This document shows, in pieces, positions 25,382 to 33,814 of a DNA stretch of 64,000 nucleotides (positions within the stretch are counted from its first letter, which is position 1; each line of letters begins with the position of its first letter). The notes under the pieces were generated by a model. That model saw only the letters and a program-made list of their open reading frames with translations, did no database searches and was not told the DNA's origin. The translations under genes were made by a program, and so were the position numbers. Origin of the DNA: Hyphomicrobiales bacterium (GTDB taxonomy: Bacteria > Pseudomonadota > Alphaproteobacteria > Rhizobiales > Phreatobacteraceae); NCBI GenBank assembly GCA_017304475.1, contig JAFKKV010000027.1:62001-126000 (forward strand), given 5' to 3'.

Positions 25382-26704
25382 TCAGCTTGCCGGTGCGGGC
25401 ACGGGTTTGGGCTTGGCCTGGTGGGTCAGCGACATGACCAGCATGGCCGCGACCAGGCAGAAGGCGCCGGCGACATAAAGTGCCGGCAAATAGGTGGCGA
25501 ATTCGGTGCGCGTCGCGCCGGCGCCGAAGGCCGCGGTCGCAGCGCCCAACTGATGGCCGGCGAAGACCCAGCCGAACACCAGCGTCGCCCGTTCCGGCCC
25601 GAAGCGTTCAGCCGCGAGCTTGACCGTCGGCGGCACTGTGGCGACCCAGTCGAGGCCGTAGAACACGGCGAAGATCGACAGGCCGTAGAGCGTGAAATCG
25701 GTGAACGGCAGGTAGATCAGCGACAGGCCGCGCAGGCCGTAGAACCAGAACAGCAGCCAGCGATTGTCGTAGCGGTCCGACAGCCAGCCGGCGAGAATGG
25801 TTCCGACGAAATCGAACACGCCGATGACCGCCAGCATGCCGGCGGCGCCGACTGGCGCGACGCCGAAATCGCCGCACAGCGTGATCCAATGGGTCTGGAT
25901 CAGGCCGTTGGTGCTGAGCCCGCAAATGAAGAAGGTCGCGAACAGGACCCAGAACGTATAGGTGCGCGCCGCGTCACGCAGCGCCACGAGTGGCGACAGC
26001 ATGAGCGTGGCGAGCCCGTGCTGGCGGGCCGGAATCTCGGTCGTCGCGGTCTCGCCGTAACGCGGCAGGCCGAGATCGGCCGGATAGTCGCGCATCAGGA
26101 AGAACACGGCGGTGAACGCCAGCATCAGCATGGCCAGCACGAAGACGAGCGCCGCGCGCCAGCCGATCTGGCTCGTCAGCGTGGCGAGCAGGGGCAGGAA
26201 CACCAGCTGGCCGGTCGCGGTGCTCGCCGTCAGCATGCCGACCACCAGGCCCCGGCGCGCCGAGAACCAGCGGGTCGCGACGCTCGCGCCCAGCACCAGC
26301 GCGGTCATGCCGGTGCCGAGGCCGGTGACCACGCCCCAGAGCAGAACCAGTTGCCAGATCTCGGTCATGAACAAGGAGCCGAGCAGTCCCGCCGAGATGA
26401 AGGCGAGTGCCGTGACCACCACGTTGCGAATGCCGAAGCGGTTCATGAAGGCCGCGGCAAACGGGCCCATCAGCCCGAACAGCACGAGGCGGACCGCCAG
26501 GGCGAAGGAGATATCGGCATTCTGCCAGCCGAATTCACGCTGCAGCGGCTCGATCATCACGCCGGCCGAGCCGAGCGCGCCGGCGGTTGCCAGCATGGTG
26601 AGGAAGGTCGCGGCGATGACCACCCAGCCATAGTGAATGTCGCGGCGCTGCAGGCGGGCGGCGAGGCGGGAGGACAGTGTCGAAGTCTTGGTCGAATCCG
26701 TCAC
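25382..26704 (-). CDS. MFS transporter (oxalate/monocarboxylate-type)
   Basis: A 440-residue major facilitator protein with 12 predicted helices (HYGWVVIAATFLTMLATAGA start, GPFAAAFMNRFGIRNV loop 2-3 motif, ATRWFSARRGLVVG). Its N-terminus resembles the OxlT/monocarboxylate porter group. The GTG start at 26704 has AAGG 8 bp upstream. One copy of the MarR operator (26756-26769) lies about 50 bp upstream, so it is probably repressed by the neighbouring MarR protein. Confidence 0.88.
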   Translation of the reverse strand: MTDSTKTSTLSSRLAARLQRRDIHYGWVVIAATFLTMLATAGALGSAGVMIEPLQREFGWQNADISFALAVRLVLFGLMGPFAAAFMNRFGIRNVVVTALAFISAGLLGSLFMTEIWQLVLLWGVVTGLGTGMTALVLGASVATRWFSARRGLVVGMLTASTATGQLVFLPLLATLTSQIGWRAALVFVLAMLMLAFTAVFFLMRDYPADLGLPRYGETATTEIPARQHGLATLMLSPLVALRDAARTYTFWVLFATFFICGLSTNGLIQTHWITLCGDFGVAPVGAAGMLAVIGVFDFVGTILAGWLSDRYDNRWLLFWFYGLRGLSLIYLPFTDFTLYGLSIFAVFYGLDWVATVPPTVKLAAERFGPERATLVFGWVFAGHQLGAATAAFGAGATRTEFATYLPALYVAGAFCLVAAMLVMSLTHQAKPKPVPAPAS

Positions 26705-26755
26705 GGCGAAGCCTTTCGATGATCCCGGCTAGCCGCGCCGGGGTGAGTATATTTA

Positions 26756-26769
26756 CGGGTATATACCCG
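26756..26769. promoter_or_regulatory. MarR operator copy 1 (before the MFS gene)
   Basis: Palindrome CGGGTATATACCCG, identical in its 14-bp core to the site at 27187-27202. It lies between the MarR stop and the MFS start, 52 bp upstream of the latter. Confidence 0.8.
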
Positions 26770-26784
26770 CATACGGTCGACAAA

Positions 26785-27183
26785 TCAGATGGCCTGGATG
26801 AGCGTTCGCAGGTGTTTCGCCGCCTCCGAGCCCAGCATGGATTCGATCTTGGCCTGGGCCTGGTCCCACAGCGGCGCTCCCTGTTCGAGAACCTGTTTGC
26901 CGTGATCGGTCAGCTCCAGCGTTGCCTCGCGCTGGTCGCGCGCCGGAACCGTCCGCACCAGGTTCAGGCGTTCCAGCACCTTGGCATTGCGGCCGACCGT
27001 CGAGCGGTCGAGCTCGGTCAGCCGGCCGAGCTCAGTCAGGGACACCGGCGCTGCCCTTGCGATCCGCCGGAGCATGCTGAATTGCGCGATATTGATGGCG
27101 AGCGAAGCCAGCGCCTCGTCGTAGATCGCCGAGGTCTTGCGCGCAGCCGTTCTGAGCAGGATGCAGTAACAGTCACCAGCCAT
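26785..27183 (-). CDS. MarR-family transcriptional regulator
   Basis: A 132-residue winged-HTH protein (VSLTELGRLTELDRSTVGRN, then VPARDQREATLELTDHGKQVL). It carries two cysteines near the N-terminus (GDCYCILLR), which could allow redox sensing. Start ATG 27183, three bases from a perfect palindromic operator, so autoregulation by steric block is expected. First gene of the MarR-MFS-tautomerase set. Confidence 0.87.
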   Translation of the reverse strand: MAGDCYCILLRTAARKTSAIYDEALASLAINIAQFSMLRRIARAAPVSLTELGRLTELDRSTVGRNAKVLERLNLVRTVPARDQREATLELTDHGKQVLEQGAPLWDQAQAKIESMLGSEAAKHLRTLIQAI

Positions 27184-27186
27184 GGA

Positions 27187-27202
27187 GCGGGTATATACCC
27201 GC
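27187..27202. promoter_or_regulatory. MarR operator copy 2 (overlapping the marR start region)
   Basis: Perfect 16-bp palindrome GCGGGTATATACCCGC ending 3 bp upstream of the marR ATG. Same core as the copy at 26756-26769. Confidence 0.85.
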
Positions 27203-27345
27203 AGTGGCTGCGAGGCAAGCCCGCCCGGGCGCAGGCCGCGCGGTCATCTGGTCGTCCGGCCGCCGGTTGATTTTTTTTCCGCAGCCATGTCGAACCCGTG
27301 TCTCGTCGTTCGTTCTAGCAACGAGCCAATCGAAAGGACCCGCTC

Positions 27346-27771
27346 ATGCCCAAGATGATTTTCGTCAATCTGCCGGTGACCGACCTGAAGCGCGCAACTG
27401 CCTTCTATGAGGCGATCGGCGCCGCGAAGAACCCGCAATTCTCCGACGACACGGCTTCCTGCATGGTTTTCTCCGAAACCATCTACGCAATGCTGCTGAC
27501 CCACGACAAATTCCGCCAGTTCACGTCCAGGCCGATCGCCGACGCCAAGGCATCGAGCCAGGTGCTGATCTGCCTATCCGCCGATAGCCGTCAGGCGGTC
27601 GACGACGTACTTGCCAAGGCAGGCGCTGCCGGTGGTGCGATCGATCACGGCCCGACCCAGGATTACGGTTTCATGTATGGCCGCAGCTTCGAAGACCCCG
27701 ACGGCCATATCTGGGAGGTGATGTGGATGGACCCCGCGGCCGTGAACGCGGAAGGCCAGAGCGCCGCCTGA
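27346..27771 (+). CDS. VOC-family (glyoxalase/extradiol dioxygenase fold) protein
   Basis: A 141-residue VOC protein: two beta-alpha-beta-beta-beta modules (IFVNLPVTDLKRATAFYEAIGA; YGFMYGRSFEDPDGHIWEVMWMD). The C-terminal metal-ligand Glu is present in HIWEVMW. The substrate is unknown. It precedes a second, different VOC gene by 69 bp on the same strand. Confidence 0.85.
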   Translation: MPKMIFVNLPVTDLKRATAFYEAIGAAKNPQFSDDTASCMVFSETIYAMLLTHDKFRQFTSRPIADAKASSQVLICLSADSRQAVDDVLAKAGAAGGAIDHGPTQDYGFMYGRSFEDPDGHIWEVMWMDPAAVNAEGQSAA

Positions 27772-27840
27772 TCCCATTCCACCAACCCGGATCCGGGCTG
27801 CTCCGGCGGCCCGGACCGCCTGCAACCCGTTACGAGAGAG

Positions 27841-28323
27841 ATGGCCATGTCCAAGATCGCACCTTGCCTCTGGTTCGCTAGGGAGGCCGAAGAGGCGGCG
27901 AATTTCTACGTCTCGATCGTCCCGGACTCGCGCATCAAGCACGTCCAGAGGAATATCGGCGACAGCCCAGGCGGCAGGGACGGCACGGTTCTGGTGGTCG
28001 ATTTCGTTCTCGGCGGCCAGAGCTTCATGGCGCTCAACGGCGGCACGCCGATGGAATATACCCACGCCATCTCGCTCAAGATCGACTGCGCCGACCAGGC
28101 CGAGGTCGATCGTCTCTGGGCCGGCCTGTCCGCCGGCGGCCAGATCGAGCAATGCGGCTGGCTCAGGGACCGTTACGGCGTCGCCTGGCAGATCGTGCCG
28201 ACCGTGCTCAGCCAATTGCTCGGCGATCCCGATCGCGCCAAGGCGGGACGGGTGATGCAGGCCATGCTCGGCATGGTCAAGCTCGACATTGCCGGCTTGA
28301 AGAAGGCTTATGACGGCGCCTGA
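27841..28323 (+). CDS. VOC-family protein, PhnB/3-demethylubiquinone methyltransferase-like
   Basis: A 160-residue protein of the PhnB-like VOC subgroup (IAPCLWFAREAEEAANFYVSI, FMALNGG, ISLKIDCADQAEVDRLWAGLS, GWLRDRYGVAWQIVP). Catalytic function is not established for the group. Start ATG 27841 (ATG 27847 also possible). Confidence 0.86.
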   Translation: MAMSKIAPCLWFAREAEEAANFYVSIVPDSRIKHVQRNIGDSPGGRDGTVLVVDFVLGGQSFMALNGGTPMEYTHAISLKIDCADQAEVDRLWAGLSAGGQIEQCGWLRDRYGVAWQIVPTVLSQLLGDPDRAKAGRVMQAMLGMVKLDIAGLKKAYDGA

Positions 28324-28384
28324 GCCGGCAGGGCAGGGACGGAGACGATCGCCGCGGCGGTTCCGGCCGTCCCGCCCGACGGCG

Positions 28385-29818
28385 TCAGGGGTGGCTCTGG
28401 GTCACCAGCTTGGTCGACAGATAGGCGTCGATCGCTTCGCTTCCGCCTTCGGAACCGAAGCCGGAATCCTTGACCCCGCCAAAGGGAATTTCCGGCTGCG
28501 CGATGGTCATGTGATTGATCGCGAGATTGCCGCAGGCGACCTCGCGCGCCATGCGGGCGGCGTGGCTCGCCGAACCGGTGAAACCATAGGCCGCCAGGCC
28601 ATAGGGCAGGCGATTGGCTTCGGCGATGGCCTGGTCCATGTCCCTGAAGCGGGTCACCAGGGCAAGCGGCCCGAACGGCTCCTCGTTCATCGCCGCCGCC
28701 TCGGCCGGCAGATCGCTCAGGATCGTCGGCGCGAAGAAGCACCCGTCCTTGCCGATCCGCTGGCCACCTTGCCTGACGCGAGCGCCTCTTGCCAGGGCGT
28801 CGGCGACCAGGCGTTCCATCGCGTCGAGGCGTCTTGCATGGGCGAGCGGTCCCATCGTGACGCCGGGGTCGAAGCCGTCACCCACGACGATGGCGCTGGC
28901 GTACCCCGTGAAGCGTTCGAGAAAGGCGTCGTGGATGTCATCGTGAAGGATCAACCGGGTCGGCGACACGCAGACCTGGCCGGCGTTGCGGAATTTGGCG
29001 GCGGCCAGCAGCTTGCTGGCGAGCGCGATATCGGCGTCCGAGCAGACGATCGCCGGGCCGTGGCCGCCGAGCTCCATGGTCGCCCGTTTCATGTGGCTAC
29101 CGGCAAGCGCCGCCACGGTCCGGCCGACCGCGGTCGAGCCGGTGAAGGTGACCTTGCGGATCGCCGGATGAGCGATCAGCCGTTCCGAGATCTGCGACGG
29201 GATGCCGTAGATCAACCCGATGACGTCAGGCGGCACGCCGGCATCCAGGAAAGCCCGGATCAGCGCGGCGGGTGAAGCTGGGGTTTCCTCCGGCGCCTTG
29301 ATCACGATCGAACAGCCGGTCGCCAGCGCCGAACCGAGCTTCCGGGCGATCTGGGCGACCGGAAAATTCCATGGCGCGAAGGCCGCGACCGGACCGACAG
29401 GCTCCCTGACGACGGTCTGCTGGATGGTGGCGGAGCGGCCGGGCACCACGCGCCCATAGGCCCGCCGGCCTTCCTCCGCCAGCCAGTCGATCATGTCGGC
29501 GGCGCCGAGGATTTCCAGCCGGGCCTCGGCAAGCGGCTTACCCTGTTCCAGAGTCAGGATGCGTGCGATGGGCTCGATGCGGTCGCGCAGCAGGCCGGCG
29601 GCCCGCCGCATCATGGCCGATCGGTCGTAGGCGGAGACGTCGCGCCACAGCCGGAAGCCGCGTTCGGCGGTTTCCGCCGCCTCGTCGATATCGGCCGCGG
29701 TGGCGCGGGCGACGGTTCCGACCGCCACGTCGGTCGCCGGATTGACGACATCGATGGTGCCGTTGTCGCCGGCGGCGCGCCAATGGCCGCCGATCAGGAG
29801 ATGGGCCTGGATCTGCAT
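28385..29818 (-). CDS. NAD(P)-dependent aldehyde dehydrogenase (succinate-semialdehyde type)
   Basis: A 477-residue aldehyde dehydrogenase. Landmarks: FAPWNFPVAQIARKLGSALA, VTFTGSTAVGR, MELGGHGP (general-base Glu) and NAGQVCVSP (catalytic Cys). Overall it resembles succinate-semialdehyde/glycolaldehyde dehydrogenases. Start ATG 29818. Last gene of the minus-strand LLM monooxygenase/ABC set; it may oxidise the aldehyde released by the monooxygenase. Confidence 0.9.
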   Translation of the reverse strand: MQIQAHLLIGGHWRAAGDNGTIDVVNPATDVAVGTVARATAADIDEAAETAERGFRLWRDVSAYDRSAMMRRAAGLLRDRIEPIARILTLEQGKPLAEARLEILGAADMIDWLAEEGRRAYGRVVPGRSATIQQTVVREPVGPVAAFAPWNFPVAQIARKLGSALATGCSIVIKAPEETPASPAALIRAFLDAGVPPDVIGLIYGIPSQISERLIAHPAIRKVTFTGSTAVGRTVAALAGSHMKRATMELGGHGPAIVCSDADIALASKLLAAAKFRNAGQVCVSPTRLILHDDIHDAFLERFTGYASAIVVGDGFDPGVTMGPLAHARRLDAMERLVADALARGARVRQGGQRIGKDGCFFAPTILSDLPAEAAAMNEEPFGPLALVTRFRDMDQAIAEANRLPYGLAAYGFTGSASHAARMAREVACGNLAINHMTIAQPEIPFGGVKDSGFGSEGGSEAIDAYLSTKLVTQSHP

Positions 29819-29864
29819 GGGAGGTTCATCCGGAGGGGGACATCGTGATGACGGGCTGCGGCGG

Positions 29865-30317
29865 TCACGCCGGAACGGCGGCGCGGCGGGTCGAGGCGAT
29901 GAAATCGGCGAACAGGCCCTGAACCCTGGCAATGTCGGCTTCGGGCACCAGGAAATGGTCGAACTTCACGCCGCATTGCGGCGCCGCCTTGTAGCCCGCG
30001 CCATTGATCGGCACGAGCGCGGCCTTGATGAAGCCGGTGACGTCGTAGGGCAGGTCGCCGTCGGTCGAGACCACCTTGAGCGGGCCGTATTTCTCGAGCG
30101 GCCCGGCATGGGCGAAGACGCTGGTCCAGCGGTCCTCGTCGACGACCAGCGAGAAGCCGCCCTGGTCCTGGTTGATGCAGCAATAGGCGCTGCTGGTGGA
30201 ATTCAGCACCGCCAGGATCAGGTCGCTCCTGTCGCCGGGGACATGGACGAACCAGTAGCGTTCGGGCCAGGTCTTGAGTGGCATGGAAGCCCAGACGGCG
30301 AGGGGATCGATCGGCAT
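29865..30317 (-). CDS. ACT-like (CASTOR/ACT_7-type) small protein, tentative
   Basis: A 150-residue protein without obvious catalytic motifs. The central part (LVVDEDRWTSVFAHAG, KYGPLKVVSTDGDLPYDVTG, FDHFLVPEADIARVQGLF) follows the strand-helix order of CASTOR-type ACT ligand-binding domains, though with little identity. Start ATG 30317 with AGGAG upstream. It sits inside the ABC/monooxygenase operon, 47 bp before the aldehyde dehydrogenase. It might be a sensor or chaperone of that pathway; the family assignment is uncertain. Confidence 0.55.
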   Translation of the reverse strand: MPIDPLAVWASMPLKTWPERYWFVHVPGDRSDLILAVLNSTSSAYCCINQDQGGFSLVVDEDRWTSVFAHAGPLEKYGPLKVVSTDGDLPYDVTGFIKAALVPINGAGYKAAPQCGVKFDHFLVPEADIARVQGLFADFIASTRRAAVPA

Positions 30318-30378
30318 GTGACTCTCCTGTCGGCCGCGCGGGCCGGGATGGGAAGATGTGTGGATCTGGGCCGGCGCT

Positions 30379-30987
30379 TCAGGCGACCCGGGCGGGGCGC
30401 GGATGCCCGAGCAGGGGGGCGTGGCGATAGTCCTGGACCGATAGGCCGAAGTGGAAGATGGCCTCGCGCAGCGGCGCCTCGGCCTCCGGCGTGAGTTCGA
30501 TGCCCGATGTCGTCCGGTGCATCTGCGGACCCGCGACGAAGTGGCTCTGCACGATGTGCCGGGCGCCCATGGATTGCAGCACCGGCCGCAAGGCATAGTC
30601 GAGGGCCAGGACGTGGGCGAGGCTGCCGCCGGTGGCGACCGGCAGGATCGCCTTGCCGGCCAGGCCGAATTGCGGAAGCAGGTCGAGAAAGGCCTTCAGC
30701 AGGCCCGAATAGGCCGCCTTGAACACCGGCGTCGCGAAAATCACGCCGTCGGCCCGGTCGATCGCCGCCACCGCCGCGGCGATGCGCGGCTCAGCGGCAT
30801 TGCCGGAGAGAACAGCCAGGGGGTCGAGCTCCCTGATCCGGACATGCAGCCGGTTGCCGACGGCGGCGGGCAGGCGGGCCAGGACATGTTCGGCCAGCAG
30901 GGCGGTCGACGAATCCGCCGACGGGCTGCCGGAGACGGCCACCACGTTGAGCGTATTGGCAGGCGTCGGAGGTGGGATCGCGCGCAT
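30379..30987 (-). CDS. NAD(P)H-dependent FMN reductase (SsuE-like)
   Basis: A 202-residue flavodoxin-fold protein: VVAVSGSPSADSSTALLAE (FMN phosphate loop), VIFATPVFKAAYSGLLKAFLD and VATGGSLAHVLALDYALRPVL. These are the SsuE/MsuE signatures. It would supply reduced FMN to the luciferase-like monooxygenase of the same operon. ATG 30987 is taken as the start; a GTG at 30999 overlapping the permease stop is an alternative. Confidence 0.87.
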   Translation of the reverse strand: MRAIPPPTPANTLNVVAVSGSPSADSSTALLAEHVLARLPAAVGNRLHVRIRELDPLAVLSGNAAEPRIAAAVAAIDRADGVIFATPVFKAAYSGLLKAFLDLLPQFGLAGKAILPVATGGSLAHVLALDYALRPVLQSMGARHIVQSHFVAGPQMHRTTSGIELTPEAEAPLREAIFHFGLSVQDYRHAPLLGHPRPARVA

Positions 30988-30991
30988 GACG

Positions 30992-31786
30992 TCATCCACG
31001 CTCGTTGATGGTGGTGCCGCCGGTCCGGCCGCCGCCTTCCCAGAACACGATGCGGCGCTGGGCGAAGCGAACGGCGCTGCTGGCGAGGAGACCCATCAGG
31101 GCGAGCGTGATGATGCAGACGAACATCACCGGCACGTCGAAGCTCAGCGACGAGGCCTGGATGAGGCTGCCCAGGCCCTGCTGCGATGCCACGAACTCGC
31201 CGACCACCGCGCCGAGCAGGGCAAGCACCAGCGCCACCTGAAGGCCGGCGAAGATCGCGCCGGCCGCCGAGGGGATCTTGACGTCCCAGAGGATCTGCCA
31301 GCGCGCCGCCGAGAAGGCGCGGTAGAGATCGACGAGCTCCTGGCGCGCCGCGCGCAGGCCCGTCACCACGTTGACGAACATCGGGAAGAAGCAGATCAGC
31401 GCGACCAGCACGACCTTGGACATCAGGCCGAAGCCGAACCACACGATCAGCAGCGGCGCGAGCGCCACTTTGGGCATGGATTGCAGCGCGACGACATAAG
31501 GAAAGACGAACCGCTCGACGGTGCGGGATTCGGCCACCACGATGCCGACGACGAGCGCGACGCAGCTGCCGATGGCGAAGCCCAGCATCGTCTCCGTGGC
31601 GGTGGCGGCAAGGTGCGGCAGGATCGAGCCGTTGCCATAGACCGTCCAGAACGCCTGGGCGACCGAGCCCGGTAGCGGCACGAGATAGGACGGCACGCCG
31701 AGCCAGCGGACGCTGACGTCCCACAGCGTCACGAAGGCGACGAGCGTCAGGGTCGGATAGAGCCAGTTCTTCAATGTTTCGGACAT
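30992..31786 (-). CDS. ABC transporter permease (SsuC/TauC family)
   Basis: A 264-residue permease with about six helices and the EAA-type loop (GLRAARQELVDLYRAFSAARWQILWDVKIPSA). It forms the membrane channel of the taurine/nitrate/sulfonate importer class. It lies 20 bp after the ATPase gene. Confidence 0.9.
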   Translation of the reverse strand: MSETLKNWLYPTLTLVAFVTLWDVSVRWLGVPSYLVPLPGSVAQAFWTVYGNGSILPHLAATATETMLGFAIGSCVALVVGIVVAESRTVERFVFPYVVALQSMPKVALAPLLIVWFGFGLMSKVVLVALICFFPMFVNVVTGLRAARQELVDLYRAFSAARWQILWDVKIPSAAGAIFAGLQVALVLALLGAVVGEFVASQQGLGSLIQASSLSFDVPVMFVCIITLALMGLLASSAVRFAQRRIVFWEGGGRTGGTTINERG

Positions 31787-31806
31787 GGGATGGTCTCCCG
31801 ATCGGG

Positions 31807-32625
31807 TTAGCCGGCCTGGGCATCCAGGCGGAAATAGGCGCGCAGATGGGCTGACAGCTGGGCGAAGCGCGGATCGGTCACCACCTGTGCCCGGCGCGGG
31901 CGCGGCAGGTCGACGTCGAGAACCTCGACCACCCGTCCGGGACGCTCCGACAGCACGACGATCCGGTCGGCCAGCAGGACGGCCTCCTGGATCGAATGGG
32001 TGATGAACAGGACGGCCTTCTTCTTGGCCATCCAGATCGACTGAAGCTCCGCCGCCATGCGCTCGCGCGTCATGGCGTCGAGCGCCGAGAAGGGTTCGTC
32101 CATCAGCAGGATGCGCGGGTCGTGGATCAGGCCACGGCAGATGCCGACGCGTTGCTGCATGCCGCCCGACAGTTCATTCGGATAATGACTGGCGAACTGC
32201 TCGAGCCCGGCCAGCCTGAGCAGGGCCATCGCCTCGTCGCGGTAGTCTCCCACCGGCTTGCGCAGCGCCCGGATCGGCACCAGGACATTGTCCAGCACCG
32301 TCTTCCACGGCAGCAAGGTCGGCTGCTGGAACACGATGCCGACATCCGGCTGGGGACCGTCGACCGGCCGGCCGTTCAGCAGCACCTCACCCGACGACGG
32401 CTTGAGGAGACCGGCGACGATCTTCAGGATGGTCGACTTACCGCAGCCGGAGGGGCCGAGCACCGCGACGAACTCGCCGTCCCGGATGGTCATGTCGAGG
32501 TTGTCGAGGGCCCTCAGGTTGCCGCGACGGGTATGATAGACGACCGACATCGCGCGGATGTCGAGCTGCGGCGCGCCGCTCTTGGCCGCCGGCGCTGACG
32601 CGCCCTTCACCAGGGAGAGACTCAT
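31807..32625 (-). CDS. ABC transporter ATP-binding protein (SsuB/TauB family)
   Basis: A 272-residue ATPase with Walker A (GPSGCGKST), Q-loop (FQQPTLLPW), signature (LSGGMQQR), Walker B (ILLMDEPF) and H-loop (ITHS). Start ATG 32625 overlaps the stop of the solute-binding gene by 4 bp. It energises the importer. Confidence 0.93.
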   Translation of the reverse strand: MSLSLVKGASAPAAKSGAPQLDIRAMSVVYHTRRGNLRALDNLDMTIRDGEFVAVLGPSGCGKSTILKIVAGLLKPSSGEVLLNGRPVDGPQPDVGIVFQQPTLLPWKTVLDNVLVPIRALRKPVGDYRDEAMALLRLAGLEQFASHYPNELSGGMQQRVGICRGLIHDPRILLMDEPFSALDAMTRERMAAELQSIWMAKKKAVLFITHSIQEAVLLADRIVVLSERPGRVVEVLDVDLPRPRRAQVVTDPRFAQLSAHLRAYFRLDAQAG

Positions 32626-33704
32626 GGCGCCGCCCTCGCTTCGCGAATGACCTGTTCGACATCGAAACGGTTGAACTCGGGAACCAGCCGGTTGGTGAAA
32701 TAGGCGTCGAGCGGCACATCGGTCCTGGTGACCTCGCCGCCGGCGCGCAGGGCCTCCACCAGGGTCGTCCAGTCCTCGTCGGCGAAGCGGCCATACTGGC
32801 CGCTCCGGCCCTCGCGGACGTGGAGCAGGTTGCGCATCCGGTGTTCGAGCACTTCGATCTCGCGCCGACGATTGTCGGCTTCCACGCCGGAGCTCGGGCG
32901 CAGCGCCGGATAGGCCTCCCAATAGGAGTTGATGCAGGCGGCCAGATTGGCGTTGCAGGCGATATTGCCTTTGGCGAGCGCGCGGCCGAAACGGGCGAGC
33001 AGGTCCGGTTTCGATGCGAGCAGGGCGTCCGTCACCAGGATGCCGTGGCTCGACAATTCCTGGAATTGCGGCGGCACCGGCAGGCGCCGGATGGCGGTGC
33101 CGGATTGCTCCAGGCGGACATGCGCCGTGTCGAACAGGTTGAGCACGTGGATCTGGCCGGTGCGCAGCGCCTCGAAGGCCGCGACGCCGGTGCCGACCGA
33201 CTGGAGCTTGACGTCGCTCCAGCTGACGCCGGCGGCCTGCAGCATGGCGCGCACCATGTAGAGATTGCCCGAGCTGAGCGCGAAGACGCCGAGCGTCTTG
33301 CCTTTCATGTCGGCGAGACTCTGGATCGGGCTGTCGCGCGGCACGGCGAATTCCCAGACCGAGCGCGGCAGGTAATTGTAGACGAACCTGAGGGGGAAGT
33401 TCGGCTTGCCGGGCTGCCGGGAGATTACGATCGGCTCCAGGCTGGCATAGGCCGCCTGGACCGTTCCCGACATCAGCTGCGGGATGATGACGCCGGACCC
33501 GCTGAGCACCTGGATCTCGGTGTCGAGGTTCTCCGCGTCGAAATAGCCGAGCTTGCGCGCGAAGGTGAGCGGCGCCACACCTGAATTGATCGCGGATGGC
33601 CAGGCGAAAACGAAACGGTCTTTCGCCTCGGCTGGCGCCGCCAGAAAAGCGCCCAGCGCCGCGATCGCCGCGGCGATCGCGCGGGCCGGTCGGAGTTTGA
33701 TCAT
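32622..33704 (-). CDS. ABC transporter substrate-binding protein (SsuA/NMT1 family)
   Basis: A 360-residue periplasmic protein. A signal peptide (AIAAAIAALGAFLAAPAEA) is followed by an NMT1/SsuA-like fold (LTFARKLGYFDAENLDTEIQVLSGSG, LMSGTVQAAYAS, LADMKGKTLGVF). SsuA relatives bind sulfonates, taurine, nitrate or thiamine precursors. Start ATG 33704 with AGAGGGG upstream. It is 110 bp after the monooxygenase gene. Confidence 0.88.
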   Translation of the reverse strand: MIKLRPARAIAAAIAALGAFLAAPAEAKDRFVFAWPSAINSGVAPLTFARKLGYFDAENLDTEIQVLSGSGVIIPQLMSGTVQAAYASLEPIVISRQPGKPNFPLRFVYNYLPRSVWEFAVPRDSPIQSLADMKGKTLGVFALSSGNLYMVRAMLQAAGVSWSDVKLQSVGTGVAAFEALRTGQIHVLNLFDTAHVRLEQSGTAIRRLPVPPQFQELSSHGILVTDALLASKPDLLARFGRALAKGNIACNANLAACINSYWEAYPALRPSSGVEADNRRREIEVLEHRMRNLLHVREGRSGQYGRFADEDWTTLVEALRAGGEVTRTDVPLDAYFTNRLVPEFNRFDVEQVIREARAAP

Positions 33705-33814
33705 GTCTGTTCCCCTCTGATTTATCGGCCGGGGTCGAGGCCCCGGCTTGGTCGTCGATGGACATGGCGGTCCGCCCGGCACAAGCGCCCGGGCGGCGGA
33801 CGATGCCGCGGTGG

